NCBI GenBank assembly: GCA_963678705.1
Contig: OY783204.1
Span: forward strand, 21,276,759-21,340,758
Origin: Panorpa germanica
Lineage: Eukaryota; Arthropoda; Insecta; Mecoptera; Panorpidae
DNA: 64,000 nt
Direction: 5' to 3'
The notes under the pieces were generated by a model. It saw only the letters and a program-made list of their open reading frames with translations. It did not search any database and had not been told where the DNA came from. How positions within the stretch are numbered: the stretch's first letter is position 1; every line of letters begins with the position of its first letter. A program made the position numbers and the translations under genes. Shown here piece by piece: positions 35,297-48,929 of the stretch.

Positions 35297-36773
35297 TCAA
35301 AAAACATTATCGAAAATATGCTTCTTTTTTATTGTTTTGACCTTACCTCCTTAATGAAAATATTAAAACAACAAAAGAGACAACACTATATCTCCATTTA
35401 ATTGTATGATGTTGGAAAGAGAAAGTATATTCTTAAGAAAAGATTCTGACAATTTTTTCATAGGTGACATCTATCTGAAATCTGAGTGAAATCTAATTGA
35501 TTTCTTGTATAGAATTTCACCGAAATGGGCTATGACATTTTTTAACCCACACTAATGTTGAAACAATAAAATTATTTAGTACGGTAGAATAACAAAAAAC
35601 ATAAATGAATTGTCATTATGAATTAAATTAAATATCAGATTCAGCCGGAGGAGGAGTGATTGAGAAGGGAGTCAAGTGAAAGAAAATGAGGACGAGAAGG
35701 AGAGTTAAATTAAGCTGACAATAATCATGATAAATGAATTGGAATTAATAACGCTTACAGAAAATTGTAAATGTTTTAACAAAAATATGATTTTAAGTTT
35801 GAAAATGAATAAAAGCAGATGTGAAATGAATAATTTAATACAAAAGTTTGGTGTATTTATAAAAAAAGATACGAGAACGAATATGTTTTGTATCTCCAGA
35901 TATTCGTTTTATAAAAATAGCATTAATGGTAAAAAACCAGCTGCAAAAAGTTTCTGGGAAATTACACTATATTTCAAATTACACTGTACACTGGTACACT
36001 GGTACAGCGTACGAGTGTAGGACGTATGGACTAAATCCTAATGACTGCATGAAGCTCGAAAAGGTTTTTGTGTGGCATAAGGAAGTGCTTCTCAAACTAC
36101 GGGTATTCTTAGTGACTTGAATCGCAATCGTACTTCCCTATTTTTATTAACTTTCATCGTTTTCGAGATTTTAACTTATAAAATATCCAATTCTCCACTT
36201 TTTGTTATTTAAATATTGACGCTGTAGCGAGTTGTAGACTGTATATTATCAACTACTGCTGCCAACTATTGATTGTTAGCTTAGCAAGATTATATATGCA
36301 GTTCGAAACATGAAGTTGTATGCTGAAGTAACTTAGAACTTAAGAATACTTAACAAATCAGCTATGATTGCTCATTAATTAATTTTAGGTGGCAAAACAA
36401 ATGATCGGTGTATAGAAAATATGTAGCGCATACTCGAAGTTATACAAGGAGAACCTTATCGACTTCTATAATGTGAAGACATGATACACCAGTTTTGAAA
36501 AAGGCTTTCATTTAAACATTCTGATATTTATGAAACTCTAAACTGTAGTCTACAATAGGCTATAACTTTTATTTAGAATAATTTAAAGATACTAGCCAAT
36601 TCTACTTATTTTCATAATTTTTATTCGGCGTTGAAGGGGGAATTGGATAGAATTTGGCGAGAAAGAAAATATGGTATTTTATCAAGATTATTAAAAGATA
36701 TTTGTGAGAAAATCTAAAATGAAAGGCTTTAACAAATTTCTTGGCTTAGGACCTAAAACAATACTAATAACTA
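35297..36773. other. Intergenic stretch without recognisable content
   Basis: Two short frames (97 and 64 codons around 35727-36120) have no protein-like features and overlap; I treat them as chance. Nothing else seen. Confidence 0.45.
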
Positions 36774-37025
36774 CCCAGTAAACATTTTGGAGTTACTATG
36801 ACATCATATTGGAGATGCGTATGATTTTTTTGTCATGAAAGATTTCATTTATAGTTCAGTTTCTCACAATCGTTCATATGAAATATCTGTTTTATCGGCT
36901 ACAGATGACGGAACCACTCCACCTGTCGGAATACAAATGAAGATAAAGTTGATGCGAACTATAATTGAAGTGAAATAGTGATAGAAACGTCACAAAAAGG
37001 ATCGCTTCACCAAATGTTTGCTGGG
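36774..37025 (-). mobile_element. MITE family A, copy 2
   Basis: Reverse-orientation copy of the element at 17507-17758, about 252 bp, with ends CCCAGTAAACATTTTGG and CCAAATGTTTGCTGGG. TA lies on each side, fitting a TA target duplication as in Tc1/mariner-type elements. Confidence 0.87.
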
Positions 37026-37350
37026 TAATCAGGTCAAGTAATATTTTTACTAATTTACGAGGGGATGAAGGGCGGAGGGGGGGTAAGGGAGGGTAATATC
37101 TAATCTAAAATTCGACTTCAAAAGGAAAAACAAGACCAAAAAATAAAATACGACTAAAAATAATTTAACTGAAATGTGACGTTATAACAATGAGAGTAGG
37201 TTCAAAATGTGTAATAAGATGTGGGGACAATGGGGATAAAAAAACCATGAAATTTGTGTGACGTAATTTATGGATGATCCCTAATGACAATATAACAGAA
37301 TCGTGTTAAGAAAATGTAATGTATAAAACGAGTTAACGTTTTGTGTATAA

Positions 37351-37812
37351 GGCTTGTCGCACTATGCAAACGTATTTAAGCGACTACTGTATTCTCTGCA
37401 TACCACGTACCGATACGACAGTACGCCAAGTCAAACTTGTGTACTATTGAAGTTGGTTTGCACTAACAATTTATCATGAGAGCAAACTTTTACTTAAATT
37501 TTTATCAGTAGACCACTGTTATGAAAGAGACTATTGCATTCCGTTCCAGTCTGAGTCGGCTGATTGCATTTACAAGGTAAGGATAGGTTTAGCGTTGTAG
37601 CATGTATACGCTTGGTTAAAATTCGCTGAAATACGCTTCCCCTATAAGACCTAAGTCATGCCTGTATTCGGACCGTTTTATCGCTTGCCGTGTGCGACGG
37701 TTCATTACATTTACAAAGGTCGGATAGGTAAAGCGTAGTAGCCTGTATACTTCAATGTTCGGTTCAATGTTCAATAGTTCCGTCAAAATTCGTTTGCATT
37801 GTGCGTCAGACG
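37351..37812 (+). mobile_element. PIF/Harbinger-like MITE, copy 1
   Basis: 462 bp flanked by TAA on both sides (37348-37350 and 37813-37815). Ends are GGCTTGTCGCACTATGCAAACG and, in reverse, CGTCTGACGCACAATGCAAACG. The interior (CCAGTCTGAGTCGGCTG ... GATAGGTTTAGCG) is shared with the copy at 42830-43425 in reverse orientation. Confidence 0.75.
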
Positions 37813-38604
37813 TAAAGCGTATGAGTGACTCTCTATTAGTGGAGCGGTTTGAGAGCCTCTGGGTAATCCCGGCCGTCGAGGAGTTCGTCCCATCACCAAC
37901 TCGTCTGCACAGAGTTAATGAAACATACATTCAACAACTCATTATTCACGTCAAAAAGTTATTAACGTTTCCATGTTCAATTTTTTGTATAAAATCTGTG
38001 ATTAGTGTTTGAACTCGAAAAAACATCGATTATATTTTGTACTTATATTCCACTAAGCCTAATTACATCATAATAAACCCCCAAAATCCTTTAACAAGGG
38101 TTGAAAAATAGAAAAAAGGTTGGAAAGAGAAAACAATATACAATTACGTAGTTTTTGTTTCACCTTTTTATACTCTTTTGATTTATTTGAAATTTAGTTT
38201 TGTTTGTTTTATAACTTTTGAGATCTCAAGGAAAGTTTTAAAATTAATTATTATTCAGATTTATACAGTTAAGAGTTAAGACGCGACAATAATGCCTTTT
38301 CTAACTTCTGAAATCATTTTAAAGTTGTAAGAGTTATATTTCATTAAAATTTTGTTTAATGGTAGAAATTATCGTTCATACCTTTTGAATTAATAGATTT
38401 TTGTAATTCTCAGCGCTCCTAGCGAACGTAAAGTTAACTAAACTATTAATTTGAAATCATGAGATAAAAAGTATTGGAACATAATACTACTTAAATAGTT
38501 ATAACTGGATAGGGGGATGGATAATTTGATTAACTTATCAGCGTTGACTCCCTACGTTGTCCCAACCCTTGCGCCAAGCGTAATATATATAACTCCTTCT
38601 TCTT
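37813..38604. other. Intergenic stretch
   Basis: AT-rich; nothing that I recognise as a gene or as a copy of another repeat in the window. Confidence 0.4.
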
Positions 38605-39217
38605 CTGTGTCCTCATTTTTTAGTGGTCGATTTTTCAATTGTTGATTAAAATTGATGTTAATAAATGTGTATTGGCGTGTCTATTTTATTAAATATCTAA
38701 ATATTGACGGAGATATAGCAATTTAAAGTTTGAATTGTAGTTTTAGCGCTAGAAATGGTCGGCCAAATTTGTATGTCGTGAAATGCATTTTAACGTCAGT
38801 TGTTTGTTGAGTAGGTCAGTGCTGTAGTAATGTTCTGTAGCTGTTGGTAGTCAAATAATCAAGTCAAATCAAAGAATAATACGTTTTTATTTTATTTAAC
38901 CCTGCTAAGGCAGATATAATATTGGAATTTGAGTGTTCCTTGAAATAGCTGTAAATAATATTTGATATTTTGATATATAAATACATATAGCAGAGATTTA
39001 TGAGCTGCAAGGTTTGTGATGTCACATGCACTTGAAATGTGTACAACGTTGAATCCCTTTAATATTTAAAGAGACAAAATGACTTTTTTAATTGTTAATA
39101 TCTCTTAACATATAAGGAGTTATTAAAAAATAATTGAACATTTGAGGTTATAGTAACCCACTTTATCAATATATAGTAATCTTTTATAGAAATTAGGACT
39201 TAGGACACAAGCCCATT
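38605..39217 (+). mobile_element. MITE family B ('AATGGGCTTGTGTCCT' ends), copy 1
   Basis: About 613 bp. The right end is AGGACACAAGCCCATT; the left end is eroded to TGTGTCCTCATTTTTTAG. The body includes AGCGCTAGAAATGGTCGGCC and TAACGTCAGTTGTTTGTTGA. Three other near-full copies are at 41195-41818, 45828-46467 and 60736-61364. Non-coding. Confidence 0.88.
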
Positions 39218-39299
39218 CTATTTAGTCCTAAATTTCTTATGACACAATCAATCATCTAGCAAAAATTGCTTATCGATGAAATCAATTATATCAAGTCAC

Positions 39300-39425
39300 A
39301 ATTTTCTTTCGGCGAAATTAATTCAATCTAGTTAAAATTATCCTCCGAGGTAGGCCCCCCCTGAAATTGATTTTCGGGATCCAAGCCGCGCGTTGTGTGC
39401 CTGTCGTTAAATCCGCTACTGTGCA
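39300..39425 (-). mobile_element. Solitary hAT-like terminus
   Basis: On the minus strand 39422 downward reads CAGTAGCGGATTTAACGACA, then GGGATCC and CAGGGGGGGCCTACC; CAG(T/G)..CGGATTTA is a common hAT-type end in insects. No partner end or target duplication was found, so it is a fragment. Confidence 0.4.
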
Positions 39426-41194
39426 TTTGAATACAGTTTTTCAGATCAGAACAAAAACTTTTCAAAAATATCTTTGTATCTAGTGTAAATATGTCTTAAA
39501 CTGCATTCAATTTGGAAAGATTGTGGACGCCATTCATCTTCACACGTTCTTCAATGTCACATTTAGTGTACATTATTAAAGTGTACTTTATTTAGCAATG
39601 AATAACTGTTTTATTCGATGTAAACGAAGGGTTTAATCCTCTTCATTTTCATTATATGACTTTAAGGACATATAGGTGTATTAACGCTGTATGTAGTAAA
39701 TAAAAAGGACACAAATCACAACATTTAACACAAAACCTAAATCCGTTAGTTTACCACATTACACAAATTTGTCCTCTCTTTAAAATCCCATTTTCCTCAC
39801 TTTTTCACTGTAGAGGTTTCCTCTAACGGTTGCTCCCCTAATTTTTCTACCATGTCACGTATAAGTTTAACCCTTCATTTAGGAAAACCCCTGAAATTAC
39901 TGCTCTAATGAGTCCACCACATCTCTACCAGGCACCACGACCAGGAGATACTGCAATGAGGGAGGTTATCTCCGAGTAGCCACCTCTACAGACGCTAAAC
40001 AACGACTCATTATGGACGTAATTTGAATTGCAGAATCGATATTAATCACAATAATCCTCCACCTTTTACCGCCTCCCCTTCTCGCACTCTACCATGGAAT
40101 TCATTCTGTAATTAGGAGTTTGAATTTTACAGTAAAAATATTCGCATAATTAATCACTAGAGGGTGATGAGCCATAAATCGTGAGGCAGGAATCGTTAAG
40201 GGATGACTGGTGGTAAGGGATGAGGAGTGAAGGGTAGGACTCGTGTTTATAGAATGGAAATCAGATTATTTTCACATGGATGAGTGGAAATTCATATTCA
40301 AATGAATACAAATGAAATTATGTTTTTAATTATTGCGTGGTATAAAAAGGATAAAGGAGTAACACTATGTTACTTCCTATGGAAACAGTAGCGAACTCAG
40401 AATATGGGCGTTTTTTAATTTGATATATCGGGCCTGCTTAGATGCACTTAATTATTAGGGAAACATTCCAAAATGAATACACGATAATTAAATGTTCTTA
40501 ATGTAGCTTAATGGCCACATTTGGGGGTCCTTGCTACAACCTTGGGATATATTTACTACAGTGGTAAGTTTAGAAACAAATGTCATGATATTCACCATAA
40601 ATTAATTTATATTTCCAGAAATTGATCTAAGGGGGACAAGCTTAAGGGGTGCTTGCCTTATGCGACAAATTCAAAGATTTTTGTTTTCAAATGTGAATTA
40701 ATTAAGAAATTATTTTATGTAATTAACGAGCAAATATCAATGCATGTAAAATAATCAAAAGCAATTATGAAACATGGGCGACAGTTTTAAGTTTTTGCTA
40801 CTCCACAAAAAAATTCAATATGGTGTATATTTCAAGAGTTGGTCTTTCCAAAAACTAGAGCCCATTCTATCTAATATAAATTTGTTTCAGGGCAATTGCA
40901 AATGCCCATGTAAAGAAGCCTTAAGCAAGCTCCCCTTTTGCAAAAAAGTATGGTTCACATGCGTGCGACTTAAACATGCGACATATAATATTTGTCGAAA
41001 GAAACTTTAAAATCAAATGGTAATTACGGACAAAAATAAAATAAAAATTGTGATAGAAGAAAAGTTCAAGTAAGTGAGGGCAAGTAGGCGTCGTTTGGTC
41101 CTATGAAATGGACTATTTCAGTTTTGAAATTGAGCTAGTTACAATATTGTTTATAGTATTTAGTTAGACACAACATGAACTAGAAATAGTTACC
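39426..41194. other. Intergenic stretch between MITE family B copies
   Basis: Moderately AT-rich with one less AT-rich patch at 39880-40250. The longest frame (78 codons at 40774) has no recognisable features. No gene is supported. Confidence 0.45.
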
Positions 41195-41818
41195 AATGGG
41201 CTTGTGTCCTATGTCTTAATTTCTGTAAAAGTGTACTATATATTGATAAAGTGGGTTACTAGAACCTCAAATGTTCAACAATTTTTTAATAACTCTTTAT
41301 ATGTTAAAAGATATTAACAATTAAAAAAGTCATTTTGTCTTTTTAATTATTAAAGGGATTCAACGTTGTACACATTCGAAGTGCATGTGACATCACAATC
41401 CTTGTGTAAGGTTACCAACCTTACAGCTCATAAATCTCTGCTATATGTATTTATATATCAAAGTGTCAAATATTATTTACAGTTATTTCAAGGAACACTC
41501 AAATTTCAATGCAGGGTTAAATAGAATAAAAACTTATTATTCTTTTACTTGACTTAATTATTTGACTACCAACAGCTACAAAACATTACCACAGCACTGA
41601 CCTACTCAACAAATAACTGACGTTAAAATGCATTTCGCATCATACAAATATGGCCGACCATTTCTAGCGCTAAAACTACAATTCAAACTTTTAATTGCAA
41701 TATCTCCGTCAATATTTAGATATTTAATAAAATAGACACGCCAATACTCATTTATTAACCTCAATTTCAATCAACAATTAAAAAGTCGACCACTAAAAAA
41801 TGAGGACACAAGCCCATT
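41195..41818 (-). mobile_element. MITE family B, copy 2
   Basis: 624 bp, opposite orientation to copy 1. Both ends are intact: AATGGGCTTGTGTCCTATG and GAGGACACAAGCCCATT, a 16-bp inverted terminal repeat. Confidence 0.92.
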
Positions 41819-42829
41819 CCAGACGAATTCGACCGTAAATTCCATTTAAAATAATATGGCGTCTTTTCATGTGAGAAAAAGGTAATAAGCGACAATTAAA
41901 CAGTGAAGAGAAGAGGTGGATAACGGAGATAGAGAAAAGGAGCAAGGAAAGAGAAGGAATGGCAGAGTAGAAACAGTTTTGTAGCAGTAGCAGTAGCAGT
42001 AGCAGTTTTGTTTTTATTTTTATAAGGATAAATTTATATATATATTTTTCGTTTGGAAGGAGTAAGAATGTTTAGATTTAATAAAGATCAAAATGTAATT
42101 AAAAACAATGACATATAAATAAATGGGCTAAGGCACAAGAATGTAGTGCCAAATGGCAAAAACATTAAAATAAAATACAATAATAATAATATTGAAAAAG
42201 TTTGTCATGGTTATAATCAACAATAATAATTAGTACATTGGATTTGATGAAATCAATAGGTCCAAGTTCAGCACTGTTTCTGAACATGACAAGAGGTTCC
42301 GCAGGGGTTGAATAATTAAATGAAACAAATTATTACAAATTTACTGCACCTAATTGAGAATATTTGACAATAACAGTCAATTTAATTTGTAATTGAAAAA
42401 TTAGTGAAATTTTAATCGTATCTGAAGGGTGTCTTCTGGGTCAATGATTTCATTATATCTTACTTAGGAGATGACGTGGTACTTCAATAAGTGACTCTGA
42501 GATGACGTAATCAATGATTTATAGATGAAAGAACACAGTTTTATTAACGGCAAATAAATTATCAATATTCTATTTTTCGAAGCTTTGGTAAATATATTAT
42601 TGTTAGGTTGAATGCGTTTCTTAATAATTATTTGGAACCGGCTTATTCTTTATTTAAATTTTTTATAAGAATATATAGTATTTTTCCTACTTATTAATAA
42701 ATTTCTAACAGTGAGTGATTGGTATAGTAGTAAATGTAACGAAAGTATTAGGAGAAATCACTGTAAAAGGAATTTAATACAATTAGTGCCAAATTCCGTA
42801 ACTACTTGAAAGATAAACGTTATGATTAA
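41819..42829. other. Intergenic DNA with a GTAGCA microsatellite
   Basis: A (GTAGCA)n tract lies at about 41981-42006. Otherwise AT-rich with no gene. Confidence 0.5.
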
Positions 42830-43425
42830 GGCCTGTCTCAGTATGGCACCGTATTTAAGCGAATTTCTGGAAATATAAATTAATTTCTTACTACCTCGCA
42901 CATTAGAACCGTATAAAGGCGAATGTTAACCAAGCGTTACCACTACTACAACGATATCCTATCCGAACCTTTGTAAATGCAAACAGCCGCCTCAGACTGG
43001 AGGGGATACCTAAGATCGCTTGTTGTTACGCTGTAATACGGATCTTTTCGGTTCTATCGGCGACATTGCTTGTGACGAGTATGTTCAGCATGCTTCAGTT
43101 TATGTTTGTATTTCAATGAATCATGGACACCGAAAATTAATTCTTTGAATTCAAGAAAGAGAGATTAAATTCACGCCAACCAGAACTCAGATATATAATA
43201 AATGCTAAAGTCCCTTTAATACCAGTAGTGTATCGATAAGAATTAAAGTTAAAGTTTGCTCTCATGATAAATTATATAAGTGCTAAAGAACTCCAATACA
43301 CCCCCTAATACACGACTACAGACATCTGTGACACACATAGGCAATTTGCTTTGTAGCTCATCCAATCCGCCGATATACGTCCGAATACGCCGTCGCTTAA
43401 ATACGGTCCCATACTGAGACAGGCC
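42830..43425 (-). mobile_element. PIF/Harbinger-like MITE, copy 2
   Basis: 596 bp with long inverted ends (GGCCTGTCTCAGTATGGCAC and, in reverse, GGCCTGTCTCAGTATGGGAC, continuing to GTATTTAAGCG) flanked by TAA at 42827-42829 and 43426-43428. A 3-bp TWA duplication is the PIF/Harbinger signature. Interior matches the copy at 37351 in reverse. Confidence 0.8.
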
Positions 43426-45144
43426 TAAGCTAACGATAGTGTTACCATATGTAGAGTATTTCAGTAAGTTACAGAACAAAAATTAATGTCAATATTTATC
43501 TTTGGCAACACTTTTGGTCGTTAACAGTATCGTTTAGTTATCAACAAAGCTAAGGAATCCAGCTATAGATCAGATTAAGATTAGATTTTCTTTCAGATTT
43601 GTTTCATTTTATTATACTTCAGATTTCAAATATATTTCAGTTTATACGATCTGATCACTCTCTGTTCCAAGTCCATTAAGTTCTTTGTTAAATACGAGTT
43701 TCAAAGTGTACTTTTGTTCAGTTGTTGCTGCTGGCTACGAGAATTGGTAGTGCACCTTACTAGCTTATAGAGAATTATGACTTAAAGTTGTAATAAAATG
43801 ACATTTTCTTATTAATAATTTTATTTTTTATTTATTAAATCAATCCGACGACTTTTATTCGCGGCGAAATGGTCAATGGTCATGTCATGTTATTCCAGTT
43901 TCATATAGTTTGCACTGAGTATCTTCTGTCTCACGCGCTAGGCGATGTGTCGCATATTAAATAGCAGTTATATTGAGAAGCTACGTGCGTTGTGGAGAGC
44001 GCACGGGGAATATTTCTTCGAGCGAAAATAAGTTTTAATTCGGCATAGAGATTAAGCTGATTCCTTGCAATTTCCTAGGTATAAAGTCAGTGTGTAATTG
44101 GGGTATTATATGATATTTTGTGATTTTTTTTCATTTTCAAGGTCTAAATATTTGGTAGTGTAGCGCACGAGAGCACTTAAGGTTAAACATACCTGGATGA
44201 AGACTGTCTTATTGACGTAGCATTAGGCTGGTCTCACTTTCACTGCATGAATCTTTGCTGCCACATTTAAAGAGAAAGTGATACGCATACACTTCTGAAA
44301 TTTTGTACGGTGTCGTTTGAAAAATGGTAGTATGAAAGTCAAATACGGTAACTTACTGATCCATCCTCGTATAAACCTTCTAAACCATGAAATAAATTGA
44401 AAGTAGGGCTCTTTGTTGAAACAACAGAAACAAGTTCGTCTTCAGAATTCGTTTCGAACTTTATACGAAATCTAAACGAACTATCCTGCTATGAAATAAG
44501 ACAATTATTCTTCAAACAGGGTTTCATTTATTCATAAATTCAAAATGAATTTATAAAATACATTTACAATAATAATTCAAATAGTTTTTTATAGAGTTTT
44601 TTGGCTTCTGAGGCCGTTCATATATTTATTTTATTTTTTCTTAAGGGGGATTTGGAATTTGCTTCATTATATATAAAGCAACAAAATTTTGGTAAACATT
44701 AATATGATATATTTATTTATACATGTCGAAAATTCGGTCTTATACAATAATTAAAATAGTTTTTCTTTTTATTTAGCTAAGATACTCCTCCTCCCCCTCT
44801 TTTTATTAAAATATAACTTCAGTAGCTCATTAGGGTAGTAACATAAATTTAAATGTAACAATAATAACAACAGCTACCCCAGTAAAGTACTGGTGCTATT
44901 TTTTAATTAATTTTTTTATAATTATTTTACAATGGTGGTTTTGGTTTTTCTGTTTGACAGTTCCAGTCATTATGTTCTTTATTTATAATTTATTTAATAC
45001 ATACGTGTATTTACAAGGTTTTTCTTATATGTATAATATTCTGATTTACCTATACGAGTTACATATCTGAATAATCTATATGAATAACATTTGCTGCTTT
45101 CACAAATGTGACCCTTTATTGTTACTTAGATCTTTCCTAGTTAC
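43426..45144. other. Intergenic stretch
   Basis: A less AT-rich island at 43855-44060 stands out but has no open frame that I can support. Otherwise nothing recognised. Confidence 0.4.
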
Positions 45145-45358
45145 GTAAAGTGTAATCCATAAATTATGTCACAAATTTGACGATATTCTACCCTTCTACC
45201 TATCGTCTTTATCACAATCACAGATAATCACGCCCAAGTTAGAAAATTAACCTTGAAATTAGCTTGTGACAATCTAGCAAGTACCTGCGGCTTTGTTTAT
45301 GTAAATTATACAAGTCTTGTCCCACTTTGTGTGTGACGTAATTAATGGGTGATTCAAA
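45145..45358. mobile_element. Small inverted-repeat element
   Basis: Ends are TAATCCATAAATTATGTCACA and, on the right, TGTGTGACGTAATTAATGGGTGA, roughly inverted. A related single end occurs at 37255-37285 (TTTGTGTGACGTAATTTATGGATGA). Non-coding; class unknown. Confidence 0.5.
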
Positions 45359-45827
45359 AATGTCAATAAGAAAAGCCAAATGTCAATATTACGTAAATGC
45401 GTTTCCCAGGTAGAAAATTATCTTTGGAAGGGAAGAGCTAGCTTACCACAAGGTAATTGCAATTTCTGACATAATTTACCTCAAAAAGTATCTTTTATCT
45501 CTTTTCAGCATTCATATATACAATCAAGGAAAAGCGAAATAGATACATTAGTATTAGAAATACATCCCTGTCCATTTGTTTAGTTATCCAGGTCACAGAG
45601 ATATTGGAGATCATTTCCATTCGAGGTAAATGCATCACGGGTGAAGGAAGGGATGTAGGGGATATTGATTGATGCAAAACGCAGGTCCGAGTTGAACTAC
45701 CTTCTCCCAGAAGAGTATTCAAAATGTTAATTTATAACACAAGCAGTCGTTTGTCGTCAATGCCTTAACGCATTTGACTTCTATACGCTTGCAACTAATT
45801 GTAGTCATATTTTTTATCGAATCTTTA
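45359..45827. other. Intergenic stretch
   Basis: A 75-codon minus-strand frame at 45495-45722 shows no family features. No gene is supported. Confidence 0.4.
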
Positions 45828-46467
45828 AATGGGTTTGTGTCCTATGACTTAATTTCTATAAAAGTGTATTATATATTGATAAAGTGGGTTACTAGAACCT
45901 CAAATGTTCAATTATTTTTTAATAACTCCTTATATGTTAAGAGATATTAACAATTAAAAAAGTCATTTTGTCTCTTTAATTATTAAAGGGATTCTATGTT
46001 GTACACATTCCAAGTGCATTTGACATCATAATTCTTGTGTAAGATTACCAACCTTACAGCTCATAAATCTCTGCTATATGTATTTATATATCAAAATATC
46101 AAATATTATTTACAGTTATTTCAAGAAACAATCAAATTTCAATATTATATCTGCCTTAGCAGGGTTAAATAAAATAAAAACTTATTATTCTTTGACTTGG
46201 ACTTGATTATTTGACTACCAACAGCTACAGAACATTACCACAGCACTGACCTACTCAACAAATAACTGAGGTTAAAATGCATTTCACGTCATACAAATAA
46301 GGCCGACCATTTCTAGCGCTAAAACTACAATTCAAACTTTTAATTGCTATATCTCCGTCAATATTTAGATATTTAATAAAATAGACACGCCAATACACAT
46401 TTATTAACATCAAATTCAATCAACAATTGAAAAATCGACCACTAAAAAATGAGGACACAAGCCCATT
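45828..46467 (-). mobile_element. MITE family B, copy 3
   Basis: 640 bp; ends AATGGGTTTGTGTCCTATG and GAGGACACAAGCCCATT. Same orientation as copy 2. Contains the CTGCCTTAGCAGGGTTAAAT segment that copy 2 has partly lost. Confidence 0.92.
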
Positions 46468-48016
46468 GAGAGTTTGGGTTAAATAAAAAATTAATAAATA
46501 AATTAAAGTTATAGTAATTCCATACTTATCTCATGGATGTATTTAAAAAAGGAATTGCAATGGTGGGAGTAGGGTTACCATTATTATATAATTATTTGAT
46601 TGTGGTCAGGTATCGAGGTCATAAGCTACACAACCACACCGGATATGAGAACACCGCTACACCCTGGTTGAAGTTCCGGGTGGGCTGATTGGCTCCACGC
46701 ATATACATATATATCCCTACGTCAAATATTGAATTGTGAAACTTCCGGTGAATTTTGGTATCGACACCAATTAGTTTACATCAGGTCAAATAGTTTAATC
46801 GTTCATTTGACACATGACCCGGTAGTTACATATTGGTAATTGCCAAATGCAAATTATCAGATATTTGTTAAAAGTGATGTTTTGTGGCTAATGTCCATAT
46901 ATAACCATTTTATTTTGTTGTTATTATTTTGTGTAATTAGTATATTAATTAAAACACATATAACTCAATAGACCTACGTCATTTTAGCTGAAATTTTCAA
47001 AAGAAATAGTGTAAGGCCTGTCGCACACTGCAAGCGCATTTAAACGAATTTTGACCGGACGTATACGCGCTACTATGCTTTAACTATCCGAATCCAGTAA
47101 ATCTAATGAACCCTTGCATATGTGCAAACCGATAACAGAAACGAAGCGAGAAAAGAATTAATTTAATAGTTCTCCACAGAATTATAGTTTGTGTTTATGT
47201 AACTTCTCTCTAAGGTGTGCCACATACTCGTGAGAAAGAGATGGCACTATATAATTGCTAATGACGTAATTATCCCACTTCTGATTTACATTTTATTAAA
47301 TGATAAAAAAACAAAATGAATGTTAAAAAAATATGTAAATTTAATTGTAAAAGAGAAAAAAATATACATATATTCAAGCAAATAAAATAATTATATACAG
47401 CAACATATTTTTTTTCCATTTATATTTGATATAATTAAATATCATTTTGCGTAAACAGAGAAAAACTCTGACGGGATGATGAATGATTGTCTGAATGATA
47501 CACACTACATACTACACTACGCGGTCGTCGCTCTATGTTATTCACATATTCTCACGTTTTGACATACCCCAGACTGACACATGAGTTATGGAATTATATC
47601 TTATGAACTCACCCATCCACAACCCCACCTAAAAACAAACCCTTGGTGTCAGGGGTGCGTTGTGTAAACCCACAAATATTTACAGGGTGGTAAATGCATC
47701 GGAATTCGGTGAAATAAATGTCTTATTCCAACAGCTATAAAATGGGGTTGTTTACTTAAGCCCCATTCTAACTCACCGAGGTTTAGTGTTAATTTAAGGT
47801 TTCAGCTTTTGAAATATAAAGAAATAAAATTATTTATATTAAATAAAGATAGTAATTATTTTAAAATAAAGTATATTACTGATGCATGATTTCACAAGTT
47901 CAAAATAACATTTAAGGTTAAAACCTTAAATTAAAACAAAAACAGTAAGTGAAAATAAGGCCTTGTATTTTATAAAATTATCAAATTATCCATAATTAGT
48001 CAAGATTTTATAAAAT
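46468..48016. other. Intergenic stretch with a PIF/Harbinger-like end
   Basis: At 47013-47105 the sequence TAAGGCCTGTCGCACACTGC begins a third, truncated member of the family seen at 37351 and 42830; no opposite end is found. The rest is AT-rich and featureless to me. Confidence 0.5.
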
Positions 48017-48331
48017 TACTAGCTGTCCCGGCCACGCGTTGCTGTGGCTAACGTTTTTGTATTACATTACATAGCGCCATCTATTGAATATTTACTCAAT
48101 CTAGTCAATAGATGTCGCCATCTTTTAAAATCGTTTGGAGCTAATAGATAATTAATAGACAAATAATTTGCAATAAGATAATATTGCAATCATAAATTGA
48201 GATGTAAGCTATCCTATCTTTCCAGTTGGATCAAACTGCACACGGTGTACAAATTTGATTAAAATCGGTTAAGTAGTTTAGGAGTCCATCGCGGACACAC
48301 AACGTGACACGTAATTTATATATATTAGATT
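48017..48331 (+). mobile_element. Short interspersed element ('ACTAGCTGTCCCGGCC' head)
   Basis: About 315 bp, from ACTAGCTGTCCCGGCCACGC to a TATATATTAGATTAG tail. It contains AAAATCGGTTAAGTAGTTTAGGAG and a direct pair around ATAGCGCCATCTATTG/AATAGATGTCGCCATC. This style of head and tail is common to many insect interspersed repeats; I cannot assign the class. The head also occurs in reverse at about 10290-10326. Confidence 0.6.
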
Positions 48332-48929
48332 AGTGGCTGGAAGTAGTAATATGTAGACTCAGTACTAACATTAAAGCATATTATTGTTCAATGCACCAAG
48401 TATTCACCACACAGACAAAATTGTTATGTGCCTGAAGACTATAAGATGGTATTTGAACACAGAGAATGACTTAAAAACCTTATAGACTTTATCAATGAAT
48501 CTAATTTAATCTTTACATTTTAAATATCAATATTGGTATTTATAAATTATAAATTATGTACTACAAATGTTTGTGAATCGAAAGTTGATGCATTCAAATG
48601 AATATTAAAGAAAATAAAAATTATTTGTTTTTCAAAATAAACACGAATATTATAGAGACAAAAATGTTAAGTCCTCTGACGTCATAAACAATTATAAAAA
48701 TAATTTTATAATTGTAACTAAGTAAAGAAATAAACACCCACTATTATTTATTGTTTTGACGTTTAATTATACTTACTTTTTCATTAATACAAATAATGAA
48801 TTTAAAAGACACGCCTTAAATGTCAGATCTCAACGTATCCTAGTAGTTGGTGTCCTAGTGCAATGGACCGCAACCTCATTAGTCAAAAGAGCCAAATATT
48901 AGTAGTACTATTGTTTAGATTCTTTTATA
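48332..48929. other. Intergenic stretch
   Basis: AT-rich; no gene or recognised repeat. Confidence 0.4.

Noticed and set aside
35727-36120. 97- and 64-codon plus frames
   Set aside because: Overlapping each other, low-complexity composition, no family motif, no splice context.
37616-37930. 104-codon minus frame as a transposase fragment
   Set aside because: Most of it lies within the PIF/Harbinger-like MITE and no catalytic motif is visible.
41219-46467. Conserved MITE family B interiors as coding exons
   Set aside because: All frames contain stops at the same places in every copy and the copies differ by indels not divisible by three.
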